64,000 nt of DNA from Agelas oroides (Eukaryota; Porifera; Demospongiae; Agelasida; Agelasidae). Position numbers and translations under genes: made by a program. This document shows, piece after piece, positions 13,693 to 24,281 of the stretch (positions are counted from its first letter, which is position 1; the number at the start of each line of letters is the position of its first letter). Below the pieces are notes generated by a model. The model saw nothing but the letters and a program-made list of their open reading frames with translations. It ran no database searches and was not told where the DNA came from. The stretch covers positions 5,705,754 to 5,769,753 of the forward strand of contig OX422191.1 in assembly GCA_949130485.1 (NCBI GenBank). Direction: 5' to 3'.

Positions 13693-14196
13693 ACCCACAC
13701 TAAAATTTGGAACATTATTTTTTGCCTGGACCGTTCTGGACGATCTATTTATCGGTGGATAGCCCGAAGAAAATTACACAAAATATGTGAAAATGTGCCG
13801 TTTCCACTGTAAACGTTTTGCACTACCCGAGCGACAATAAAAGTTATGTCATAATTTCTAGTGTAACAATACCCCAGCCGGGCTCACCTCCATCTAGCTT
13901 TGTATGTACGAGGAGGGAGATGACACCGAAAGTCCAGCACCATGCCATGTACTAAAAAACAGAAATCAAAAGCCACACCATGAAGAGTGTTTTTAAGAGC
14001 TTTCATATACAGCATATGAGAATGCCACAGGGGTACAAGTGACTGTATAGTATTCTGAGATATTTACCGCCTTTCTACGTACTAGCAAGAGACATTTTGC
14101 GAGAAACACTGCTCACCGTTGTCCTATACAGACGGAGTTCCGTGGCACACCTCCTTCCTTCACTCGCGCTTCATTTTCAAAAGTATCATACTTCGA

Positions 14197-14217
14197 GCGC
14201 ATGCGCGCTCAAGGTCA
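14197..14217. promoter_or_regulatory. GCGCATGCGC palindrome next to TCAAGGTCA (possible factor sites)
   Basis: A perfect 10-bp palindrome GCGCATGCGC (14197-14206) matches the core of the NRF1 site known from animals. TCAAGGTCA (14209-14217) matches the extended half-site bound by estrogen-related/SF1-type nuclear receptors. A second partial match, TTGCGCATGCCC, follows near 14230. The motif matches are seen in the sequence; function is inference, and short motifs occur by chance. Confidence 0.3.
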
Positions 14218-14317
14218 GAGTTCAAACAATTGCGCATGCCCAGCATGCATTAATGAATGATAGGTGGAGCTGAAATTTCTTGAATGCATAAATAGATTTC
14301 TCTTCCACCGATTCTCT

Positions 14318-14330
14318 TGACCTTTGACCT
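14318..14330. promoter_or_regulatory. DR1-type nuclear-receptor motif
   Basis: TGACCTTTGACCT is a perfect reverse-strand AGGTCA-A-AGGTCA direct repeat with 1-bp spacing, the form known to bind HNF4/RXR-type receptors in animals. It lies about 100 bp from the TCAAGGTCA site. No gene is visible nearby, so any regulatory role is speculative. Confidence 0.3.
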
Positions 14331-14360
14331 AGTAACACCGTTTGCGATTAGCGTGCAGCG

Positions 14361-14518
14361 CGGTATGACGAACGTCTTCTCACATCCGTGGTATGAACTA
14401 CGTACCGCAGAAAGTATGAAAGTTATACTCGCTCAATTCATACCATAGGCATAGCCTTTTTTAAGTATGAAACTCGCTGGGATGAAGATCATACCCTTTT
14501 GGTATAAACTTCATACCG
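14361..14518. mobile_element. Possible small foldback element with GGTATGA/TCATACC motifs
   Basis: The segment begins CGGTATGACG and ends CTTCATACCG, so its termini are inverted copies of CGGTATGA. Inside are more copies in both orientations: GGTATGAAC (14390), AGTATGAAAG (about 14413), TTCATACC (about 14437), AGTATGAAAC (about 14464), ATCATACC (about 14487) and GGTATAAACTTCATACC (14501-14517). The density suggests a foldback or MITE-type sequence of about 158 bp. No target-site duplication is evident, so the element call is tentative. Confidence 0.4.
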
Positions 14519-14532
14519 TTGTTTTTGCTGTG

Positions 14533-17500
14533 CACAGGGCCTGCACATCGGTGAAAGCTGCTTTCTCGATCTTCCCTGGCACTTAAATAGGCCTGAACCT
14601 GCTTCACAGCACCTCCTCGGAGGTTAAAACAGCTTTGTTAGGTCTTTCCCGCACATAAACAGGCTCCTCCACAGTGGTGAAAACTGCTTTCTCGATCTTG
14701 TCTGGTACATAAACAGGCTTGCACGTGCATCCCGGCCCCTCCTCGGTGGTTAAAACGGCGTTATCAGGTCTTTATCGCACATAAACAGGCTTGCACGATC
14801 CTTACAGATCTTCCACAGTGGTGAACACTGCATTTTCGATCTTCTCTGGCACTTAAACAGGCCTGCACGTGCTTCAGAGAACCTCCACGGAGGTTAAAAA
14901 TTCGTTATCATGTCTTTTCCGCTCATAAACGGGCTTGAAGCAAGCTCACAGGGATTCCACAGTGGGGAAAACTGCTTTCTCGATCTTCCCTGGCACTTAA
15001 ACAGGCCTGCACGTCCTTCACAGCACATCCTTGGAGGTTAAAACGGCCTTGTCAGCTTTTTCCCGCACATAAATAGGCTTGCACGAGCCTCACAGGACCT
15101 CTACAGCTGAGAAAACTGCTTTCTGGATCTTCCCTGGCACATAAACAGGCCTGCACCTGCTTCACAGCACCGCGTCGGAGGTTATAGCGGCTTTGTCATG
15201 TCTTTCCCGCACATAAACAGGCTTGCACGTGCCTCACAGGACCTCCACAGAAGTGAAAACTGCTTTCTCGATTTTCCCTGAAACTCAAACAGGCCTGCAC
15301 GTGCTTCACAGCACCTCCTCGGATGTTAAAACTATTTTATCAGCATTTCCCGCACATAAACTGGCTTGTTCCAACCTCACAGGGCCTCCACAGCGGTGAA
15401 AACTGCTTTCACAATCTTCCCGGGAACTGAATCAGGCCGGCACGTGGTTTACAGCAACTCATCGGAGGTTAAAACTACTTTATCAGCATTTCCCACACAC
15501 AAACGTGCTTGCACCAACCTCACAGGACTCGATCTTAAACATGCCTGCACGTGCTTCACAGGACTTCCTCGGAGGTTAAAACGGCGTTACAGGTCTTTCC
15601 TGCACTTAAACAGGCATGCACGAGCATCACAGGACCTCAACAGTGGTGAAAACTGCTTTCTGGATCTTTACTGGCACTTAAACAGGCCTGCACGTGTTAC
15701 ACAGTACATCCTCGGAGGTTAAAACGGCGTTATCAGGTTTTCCCGCACATAAACAGGTTTGCACGAGCCTCACAGGTACTCCACAGTGGAGAAAACTGCA
15801 TTCTCGATCTTCCCAGGCACTTAAACATGCCTGCACGTGCTTCAAATTACCTCCTCGGAGGTTAACACGGCACATAAACAGGCTTGCTCGAGACTCATAG
15901 GACCACCACAGTGGTAAAAACTTCTTTCTAGATCTTCCCTGGCCCTTAAACAGACGTAAACGTGCATCCCCTCGGAGGTTTAAACTGCTTAATCAGCATT
16001 TCTCGCACATAAACAGGATTGCACCAACCTCACACGGCCTCCAAAGCTGTGAAAACTGCTTTCTCGATCTTCTCTGGCACTTGAAGAGGCTTGCACGTGC
16101 TTCACAGCACTTCATCAGAGGTGAAAACGGACTTGTCAGCTCTTTCCCGCACATAAATAGGCTTGCACAAACCTCACAGGACTTCCACAGTCCTGAAAAC
16201 TGCTTTCTCGATCTTTCCTGGCGCTTAAACAGGCCTGCACATGCTTCATAGTACCTCCTCGGAGGTTAACAACGCGTTATCAGGTCTTTACCGCGCGTAA
16301 ACAGGCTAGCACGAGCCTCACAGGACTTCCACACTGCTTTCTCGATCGTCCCTGGCACTTAAACAGGCCACCACCTGCTTCAAAGCACCTCCTCCGAGGT
16401 TAACACGGTGGTATAAGGTATTTCCCGGACATAAACAAGCTTGCACCAACCTCACAAGACCTCCACAGCGGTCAAAACTGCTTTCTCGATCATCTCTAGC
16501 ACTTAAACAGGGCTCCACGTGCTTCACAGTCCCTGCTAAGCGGTTAAAAAGGCGTTAACAGATGGTCCCGCCACATCAACTGGCTTGCACCAACCTCATA
16601 GGGCTTCCACAGCGGTGAAAACTGCTTTCTCGATCTTCCGTGGCACTTCAGACAGGCCTACACGTGTTTCTTAGCAACTACTCGGAGGTTAAAACTGCTT
16701 TATCAGGATTCCCCGCACATAAACGGGCTTGCACCAACCTCACCCGGCCTTAACAGCGGTGAAAACTGCTTTCTCGATCTTCTTTGGTACTTAAACAGGC
16801 CTGCACGTGCTTCATAGTACCACCTCGGAGGTTAAAACGGCGTTGTCAGGTCATTCCCGCATTTAAACGGGCTTGCACCAACCTGACAGGACATCCACAG
16901 TGGTGAAAACTGCTTTCTCGATCATCCTTAGCACTTAAACAGGCCTGCACCTGCTTCACAGCACCTCATCGTAGGTTAAAACGGCCTTGTCAGCTCTTTC
17001 CCGCACATAAATAGGCTTGCACAAACCTCACAGGACTTCCACAGTAGTGAAAACTGCTTTCTCGATCTTTCCTGGCGCTTAAACAGGCCTGCACATGCTT
17101 CATAGTACCTCCTCGGAGGTTAACACGGCGTTATCAGGTCTTTACAGTGCGTAAACAGGCTTGCACGAGCCTCACAGGACCTCCACAGTGGTGAAAACAG
17201 CTTTCTCGATCTTCCCTGGCACTTACACAGGCCTGTACGTGCTTCAGAGTACACCCTAGGAGGTTAAAACGGAGTTATCAGGTCTTTCCTGCACATAAAC
17301 CGTCTGGCACCAACCTCACAGGGCCTCTACAGCGGTGATAAACTGCTTTCTCGATCTAGTCTGGCACTTAAACAGGCCTGCACGTGTTTCACAGTACCTC
17401 CTCGGAGGTTAAAACGGCGTTATCAGGTCTTTCCCGAATATAAACAGGCTTGCACGAGCCTCACAGGACCTCCACGGTGGTGAAAACTTCTTTCTAGATC

Positions 17501-20500
17501 TTCCCTGGCCCTTAAACAGGCGTAAACCTGCTTCATATCATCCCCACGGAAGTTGAAGCTGCTTAATCAGGATTTCTCGCACAGAAACAGGCTTGCACCA
17601 ACTTCACACGGCCTCCAAAGCGGTGAAAACTGCTTTCTTGGTCTTCTCCGGCATTTGAACAGGCTTGAACGTGCTTCACAGCACCACATCGGAGGTTAAA
17701 TCGGCTTTGTCAAGTCTTTCCCGCACATAAACAGGTTTGCACGAGACTCACAGGACCACCACAATGGTGAAAACTGCTTTCTCGACCGTCCCTGGCACTT
17801 AAACTTGACTACACGTGCTTCAAAGCCTGTCCTCGGAGGTTAAAACGGTGTTATCAAGTCTTTCACGCACATAAACAGGTTTGCAACGAGCCTCACAGGG
17901 CTTCCACAGCGGTCAAAACTGCTTTCGCAATCTTCTCTGGCACTTCAACAGGTCTGTACGTACTTCACCGTACCCCCTAGGAGGTTAAAACGGCGTTATC
18001 ATGTCTTCACCAGACATACACAGGCTTGTACGAGCTTCACAGGACCTCCACCATGTTGAAAACTGCTTTCTCGAGCGTCCCTGTCACTTAAACAGGCCTA
18101 CACGTGCCTCAAAGCACCTCCTCGGAGGTTAAAACTGTGTTATCAGGTCTTCCCCGCACATAAACAGGCTTGCACGAGCGGCAAACGACATCCACAGTGG
18201 CAAAAACTGCTTTCTCGACCGTCCCTGGCAGTTAAAGAGGACTGCACGTGCTTCACAGTACACCCTCGGTGGTTAAAACGGCGTTATCAGGTCTTTTCCG
18301 CACATAAACAGGCTTGCACCAACTTCACAGGGCTTCCACGGTTGATTTCTCGATAATCTTTGCCACTTAAACCGACAACCTCGTGCTTCACAGCTCCTCC
18401 TCCGAGGTTAAAACAGTGGTATCAGGTCTTTCCATGACATAAACAAACTTGCACCAACCTCACAGGGCTTCCACAGCGGACAAAACTGCTTTCTCTATCA
18501 TCTCTGGCTCTTAAACAGGCCTGTACGTGCTTCATAGTACCCCATCGGAGGTTAAAACGGCGTTATCCGGTCTTTCCTGCACATAAACCGGCTGCACCTA
18601 CTTCACAGGGCCTCGACAACGGTGATAAACTGCTTTCTCGATCTTCTCTGGCACTTAAACAGGCCTACACGTGTTTCACAGTACCTCCTCGGAGGTTAAA
18701 ACGGCGTTATCAGGTCTTTCCCACATACAAACAGGCTTGCACGGGCCTCACAGGACCACCACAGTGGTGAAAACTTCTTTCTAGATCTTCCCTGGCCCTT
18801 AAACAGGCGTACACCTGGCTTCATATCATCCCTCGGAGGTTGAAACTGCTTAATCAGGATTTCTCGCACAGAAACAGGCTTTCACCAACCTCACACGGCC
18901 TCCAAAGCGGTGAAAACTGCTTCCTTGATCTTCTCCGGCATTTGAACAGTCTTGCACGTGCTTCACAGCACCACATCGGAGGTTAAAACGGCTTTGTCAA
19001 GTCTTTCCCGCACATAAACAGGTTTGCACGTGCCTCACAGGACTTCCATAATGGTGAAAACTGCTTTCTCGACCGCCCATGGCACATAAACAGGACTACA
19101 CGAGCTTCAAAGCCTCTCCGCCGAGGTTAAAACCGTGTTATCAGGTCTTTCCCGCACATAAACAGGCTTGCACGAGCCTCACACGACCTCTACAGTGGCG
19201 AAAACTGCTTTCTCGACCGTCTCTGGCAGTTAAAGAGGACTGCACGTGCTTCACAGTACCTCCTCGGAAGTGAAAACGGCGTTATCAGGTCTTTTGCGCA
19301 CATAACCAGGGTTGCATCAACTTCACAGGGCTTCCACAGTTGCTTTCTCGATAACCTGTGGCACTTAAACCGGCATCCTCGTGGTACACATTACACCCTC
19401 GGAGGTTAAAACAGCGTTATGAGGTCTTTCCCGCATATAAACAAGCTTGCACCAACCTCACAGGACTTACACAGCGGTGCGAACTGCTTTCTCAATTTCT
19501 CTGGCACTTAAACCAGCCTGTACGTGCTTCACAGTACCAACTCGGAGGTTAAAACGGCGTTATCAGGTCTTTCCCGCACATAAACAAGCTTGCACCAACC
19601 TCCCAGGGCTTCCACAGCGGTCAAAACTGCTTTCTCGATCTTCTCTGGCACTTAAACAGGCCTGTACGTGCTTCACAGCACCTACTCAGTCGTTAAAACG
19701 GCGTTATCAGGTCTTTCTCGCACATAAACAGGCTTGCACGTGCATATGCCACATAAATAGGCCTGCACGTGCTTCACAGTACCATCTCGGAGGTTAAAAC
19801 GGCGTTATCAGATCTTTCCCGCACATAAATAGGCTTGCAAACACCTCACAGGACTTCCACAATAGTGAAAATTGCTTTCTCGATCTTCTCTGGCATTTCA
19901 CAGCCCTGCACGTGCTTCACAGCGCCACCTCGGAAGTTAAAACGGCTTTATCAGGTCTTTTCCGCACATAAACAGATTTGTACCGGCCTCACCGGACCTC
20001 CACAGTGGTGAAAACTGCTTTCTACACCGTCCCTGGTCCTTAAACAGGCCTACAGGTGCTTAAAAGCTTCTCCTCGGAGGTTAAAACGGTGTTATCAAGT
20101 CTTTCCCGCACATAAACAGGCTAGCACGAGCCTCACACGACCTCCACAATGGCGAAAACTGCTTTCTCGACCGTCCCTTGCACTGAATAAGGCCTCCACG
20201 TGCTTCACTGTAGCCCCTCAGAAGTGAAAACGGCGTTATCAGGTATTTTACGCACATAAGCAGGCTTGCATCTACTTCACAGGGCTTCCACAGTTGCTTT
20301 CTCGATCTTCTCTGGCACTTGAACCGGCCTCGACGTGCTTCACAGCTCCTCCTCCGCGGATAAAACAGTGGTATCAGGTCTTTGCAGGAAATAAACAGGC
20401 TTGCACGAGACTCACACGATCTCCACAGTGGTGATAACTGCTTTCTCGATCGTCCCTGGCACTTTAACGGGCCTCCTCGTGCTTCACAGCTCCTCCTCCG

Positions 20501-23500
20501 AGGTTAAAACAGTGGTATCAGGTCTTTCCAGGACATAAACAAGCTTGCACCTACCTCGCAGGGCTTCCACAGCAGACAAAACTGCTTTCTGAATCCTCTC
20601 TGGCTCTTAAACAGGCCTGTACGTGCTTCACAGTACCCCGTCGGAGGATAAAACGGTGTTATCAGGTCTTTCCCGCACATAAACAGGCTTGTACGAGCCT
20701 CAAACGATCTCCACAGGGGCGATAACTGCTTTCTCGATCGTCCCTGGCACTTTTACTGGCCTCCACGTGCTTCACAGCACCTCCTAGGAGGTTAAAACTG
20801 CGTTATCAAGTCTTTGCTGCACATGAACCGGCAGGCACCAACTTCACAAAGCCTCGACAGAGGTGATAAACTTCTTTCTCGATCTTCTCTGTCACTGAAA
20901 AAGGCATGCACGTGTTTCACAGTAGCTCCTCGGAGGTTTAAACGGCGTTATCAGGTCTTTCCCGCACATAAACAGGCTTGCACGAGCCTCACAGGACCTC
21001 CGCAGTGGTGAAAACTTATTTCTAGATCTTTCCTCGCCTTTAAACAGACGTAAACGTGCTTCATAACATCCCCTCGGAGGTTTAAACTGCTTAATCAGGA
21101 TTTCTCGCACATAAACAGGCTTGCACCAACATCACACGACCTCCAAAGTGGTTAAAACTGCTTTCTCGATCTTCTCTGTCACTTGAACAGGTTTGCACGT
21201 GCTTCACAGCACCTCATCGGAGGTGAAAACAGCCTTGTCAGCTCTTTCCCGCACATAAATAGGCTTGCACACACCTCACAGGACTTCCACAGTAGTGAAA
21301 ACTTCTTTCTCGATCTTCCCTGGCACTTAAACAGGCCTGCACGTGCTTCATAGCACCTCCCTGGAGGTTAAACCGGCTTTGTCAGATCTTCCCCGCACAA
21401 AAATAGGCTTGCACGAGCATCACAGGACGTCCACAGTGGTGATAACTGCTTTCTTGATCGTCTCTGGCACTTTAACGGGCCTTCACGTGCTCCACAGCAC
21501 CTCCTAGGAGGTTAAAACGGCGTTATCAGGTCCTTCCTGCACATAAACCGGCTGGCACCAACCTCACAGGGCCTCGACAGCGGTGATAAACTGCTTTCTC
21601 GGTCTTCTCTGGCACTTAATTAAACAGGCTTGCACGTGTTTCACAGTACCTCCTCGGAGGTTAAAACGGCGTTATCAGGTCTTTCCCACATATAAACAGG
21701 CTTGCACGAGCCTCACATGACCTCCACGTTGGTGAAAACTTCTTTCTAGATCTTCCCTGGCCCTTAAACAAGCGTAAACCTGCTTCATATCATCCCCTGG
21801 GAGGTTGAAACGGCTTAATCAGGATTTCTCGCACAGAAACAGGCTTTCACCAACCTCACACGGCCCCCAAAGCGGTGAAAACTGCGTTCTTGATCTTCTC
21901 CGGCATTTGAACAGGCTTGCACGTGATTCACAGCACCACATCGGAGGTTAAAACGGCTTTGTCAAGTCTTTCCCGCACATAAACAGGTTTGCATGAGCTT
22001 CACAGGACCTCCACAGTGGTGAAAACTGCTTTCTCGACCGTCCCTGGCACTTAAACAGGACTACACGTGCTTCAAAACCTCTCCTCGGAGGTTAAAACGG
22101 TGTTATCAAGTCTTTCACGCACATAAACAGGCTTGCCCGACCGAGCCTCACACGACCACCACAGTGGCGAAAACTGCTTTCTCGACCGTCCCTTGTAGTT
22201 AAAGAGGACTGCACGTGCTTCACAGCACCACATCGGAGGTTAAAACGGCTTTCTCAGGTCTTTCCCGCTCATAAACAGGTTTGCACGATCCTTACAGGGC
22301 TTCCACTGCGGTCAAAACTGCTTTCGCAATCTTCTCTGGCACTTAAACAGGCCTGTACGTGCTTCACAGTACCCCATCGGAGGTTAAAAGGGCGTGTCAT
22401 TTCTGGACATAAACAGGCTTGCACGAGCCTCACAGGAACTCCACGCTGGTGAAAACAGCTTTCTGGACCGTCCCTGGTACTTAAAGAGGCCTACACGTGC
22501 CTCAAAGCATCTCCTCGGAGTTTAAAATGGTGTTACCAGGTCTTTCCCGCATATAAACAGGCTTGCACGAGCCTCATACGACCTCCAGAGTGGGGAAAAC
22601 TGCTTTCTCGATTGTCCCTGGCACTTAATAAGGCGTCCTTGTGCTTCACAGCTCCCCCTCCGGGGTTAAAACGGTGGTATCAGGCCTTTCCCGCACATAA
22701 ACAAGCTTGCACCAACTTGATAGGGCTTCCTCCGCGGTCAAAACTGCATTCTCGATCTACTCTGGCACTTAAACAGGCCTGTACGTGCTTCACAGTACCC
22801 CAGGAAAGGTTAAAACGGCGTTATCATGTCTTTTCCGCACATAAGCAGGCTTGCACGAGCCTCACAGTACCTCCGCAGTAGTGAAAACTGCTTTCTCGAC
22901 CGTCCCTGGTACTTAAACAGGCCTACACGTGCCTCAAAGCATCTCCTCGCAGGTTAAAACTATGTTATCAGGTTTTTCCCGCACATAAACAGGCTTGCAC
23001 GGGCGTCACACGACCTCCACAGTGGCGAAAACTGCTTTCTCGACCGTCCCTGGCAGTTAAAGAGGACTGCACGTGCTTCACAGTACCCCCTCAGAAGTGA
23101 AAACGGCGTTATCATGTCTTTTCCGCACATAAGCAGGCTTGCATCAACTTCACAGGGCTTCCACAGTTGCTTTCTGGATCTTCTCTTGCACTTAAACCGG
23201 CCTCCACGTGCGTCACAGCTCCTCCTCCGCGGATAAAACAGTGGTATCCGGTCTTTCCTGCACATAAACAGGCTTGCACGTGCCTCACACGACCTCCACA
23301 GTGTCGAAAACTGCTTTCTCGACCGTCCCTGGCAGTTAAAGAGGCCTGCACGTGCTTCACAGTACCCCCTCGGAAGTGAAAACGGGTCTTTTCCGCACAT
23401 AAGCTGGCTTGCATCAACTTCACAAGGCTTCCACAGTTGCTTTATCGATCTTCTCTGGCACTTAAACCGGCCTCCACGTGCTTCACAGCTCCTCCTCCGC

Positions 23501-23714
23501 GGTTAAAACAGTGGTATCAGGTCTTTCCAGCACATAAACAGGCTTGCAAGAGCCTCACAGGGCCTCCACAGCGGTCAAAACTGCTTTCTCGATCTTCTCT
23601 GGCACTTAAACAGTCCTGTACGTGCTTCACAGCACCTACTCAGAGGTTAAAACGGCGTTATCAGGACTTTCTCGCACATAAACAGGCTTGCACGAGCATC
23701 ACAGGACTTCAACA
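14533..23714 (+). repeat. Satellite array, central and start of right domain (forward)
   Basis: Forward units resume with CACAGGGCCTGCACATCGG. To about 18380, units stay close to consensus and lack the left-domain variants. Two subfamilies often alternate here (about 17165-17760): CGAG..GGAC..GTGG and CCAA..GGGC..GCGG. From about 18380 the right-domain variants appear, notably CTCCTCCTCCGAGG or CTCCTCCTCCGCGG followed by TTAAAACAGTGGTATC. Near 15520-15545 part of a unit is missing (CACAGGACTCGATCTTAAAC). Near 19740 a short irregular junction is seen. There are no genes. Confidence 0.95.
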
Positions 23715-23892
23715 ATTGTGGTTTGAAAGTATACATTTTGTGCTGCAAGCAACAGACACTGAGTGAAGACTAGAAACAAAGTTAGACTTTGCGGCATAAT
23801 GACTGACCGATTGTGTTCCTATTCATGATTCAATGTGCACGGATGCTCAGTAGAGACATTAAAGCAATTGTGCATTGTCTGAGTTGTATCAC
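23715..23892. repeat. 178-bp non-satellite insert, copy 1 of 6
   Basis: It interrupts a unit between TTCAACA and GTGGTAAAAACTGC, starting ATTGTGGTTTGAAAG and ending GAGTTGTATCAC. It contains TATACATTTTGTGCTGC, GACTGACCGATTGTG and CAATTGTGCATTG. GTGGT occurs near both edges (23718-23722 and 23893-23897) and could be a 5-bp target-site duplication. I see no terminal inverted repeats, RNA polymerase III boxes or coding capacity. The same insert occurs five more times at the same position in the unit. Confidence 0.9.
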
Positions 23893-23936
23893 GTGGTAAA
23901 AACTGCTATCTCGATCGTCTATGGCATTTAAACAGG

Positions 23937-24281
23937 TATAGTCTAAATTCACCCTGTTTGAAACCGTTTTCCGGTTACGTCACTGTAATAACTATTTATA
24001 ATCCGTCGCGCACCTTATTAAATATTTATAATCTGTCGCGCTGCCATAACATTAGACCGTACAGCATAGTGGCCGTCTGAAGCTGCTCGTTGGCTAAATG
24101 GTTAAGGGTTCTGGTTAGGGGTAAGGGTAGGGTTAGGGCTAGGGCCAGGGAATACACTACTCTTTTTTTTTTTCTGTGGTCTTACAAAATATGATGAACA
24201 TCTTCGCTTCGGTATAGCCTCTTACGGATATTTCGTAAGAAGACGTAAACGGTTTCAAATCGGGTGAATTTAGTTTCTCCC
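23937..24281. mobile_element. MITE-like element with inverted termini
   Basis: A core of 331 bp (23943-24273) has terminal inverted repeats. The left end starts CTAAATTCACCCTGTTTG and the right end, reversed, CTAAATTCACCCGATTTG. Both continue into GAAACCGTTT and, after a short gap, ACGTC. The wider insertion is flanked by a 12-bp direct repeat CATTTAAACAGG (23925-23936, 24282-24293), which is satellite sequence and may be the target duplication. No transposase frame is present. The interior holds two related AATAACTATTTATAATC / AATATTTATAATC stretches, a TTAGGG-like run and a T-tract near 24164. It sits 44 bp after the first 178-bp insert, so the insertions are independent and adjacent. I do not recognise the superfamily. 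Confidence 0.75.
24099..24150 (+). repeat. Degenerate TTAGGG-like run inside the MITE
   Basis: The run reads as GGTTAAGGG, GGTTAGGGG, TAAGGG, TAGGG, TTAGGG, CTAGGG and CCAGGG in succession. This is a decayed version of the TTAGGG telomere repeat used by animals and several other eukaryotes. It lies within the inverted termini of the element, so it was probably carried with the element rather than marking an old chromosome end. Confidence 0.7.

Larger units (their letters stand above)
13693..14532. other. Non-satellite segment, origin unknown
   Basis: About 840 bp without satellite landmarks lie between the inverted segment and the return of forward satellite (CACAGGGCCTGCACATCGG at 14533). 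No long open reading frame is present and I recognise no gene. The left half is AT-rich and featureless to my eye. The right half has CpG-containing palindromic sequence around 14190-14245 and a cluster of short inverted motifs from 14361. I could not find a clear target-site duplication or terminal inverted repeats for the whole segment, so it may be an insertion or a remnant of the sequence at a rearrangement breakpoint. Confidence 0.8.

Noticed and set aside
13693-14532. Protein-coding gene or exon in the non-satellite segment
   Set aside because: All frames are closed by stops at short intervals, and no splice-site and coding pattern stands out.
23715-23892. tRNA-derived SINE for the 178-bp insert
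   Set aside because: No A/B box promoter, tRNA-like fold or A-rich tail is visible.
23712-23892. CAATTGTG at both ends of the 178-bp insert as a terminal repeat
   Set aside because: The second copy lies about 25 bp inside the right edge, and the two are direct rather than inverted, so it does not define an element end.
24099-24150. True interstitial telomere or chromosome end
   Set aside because: The run is short, degenerate, and enclosed by the inverted termini of a small element.
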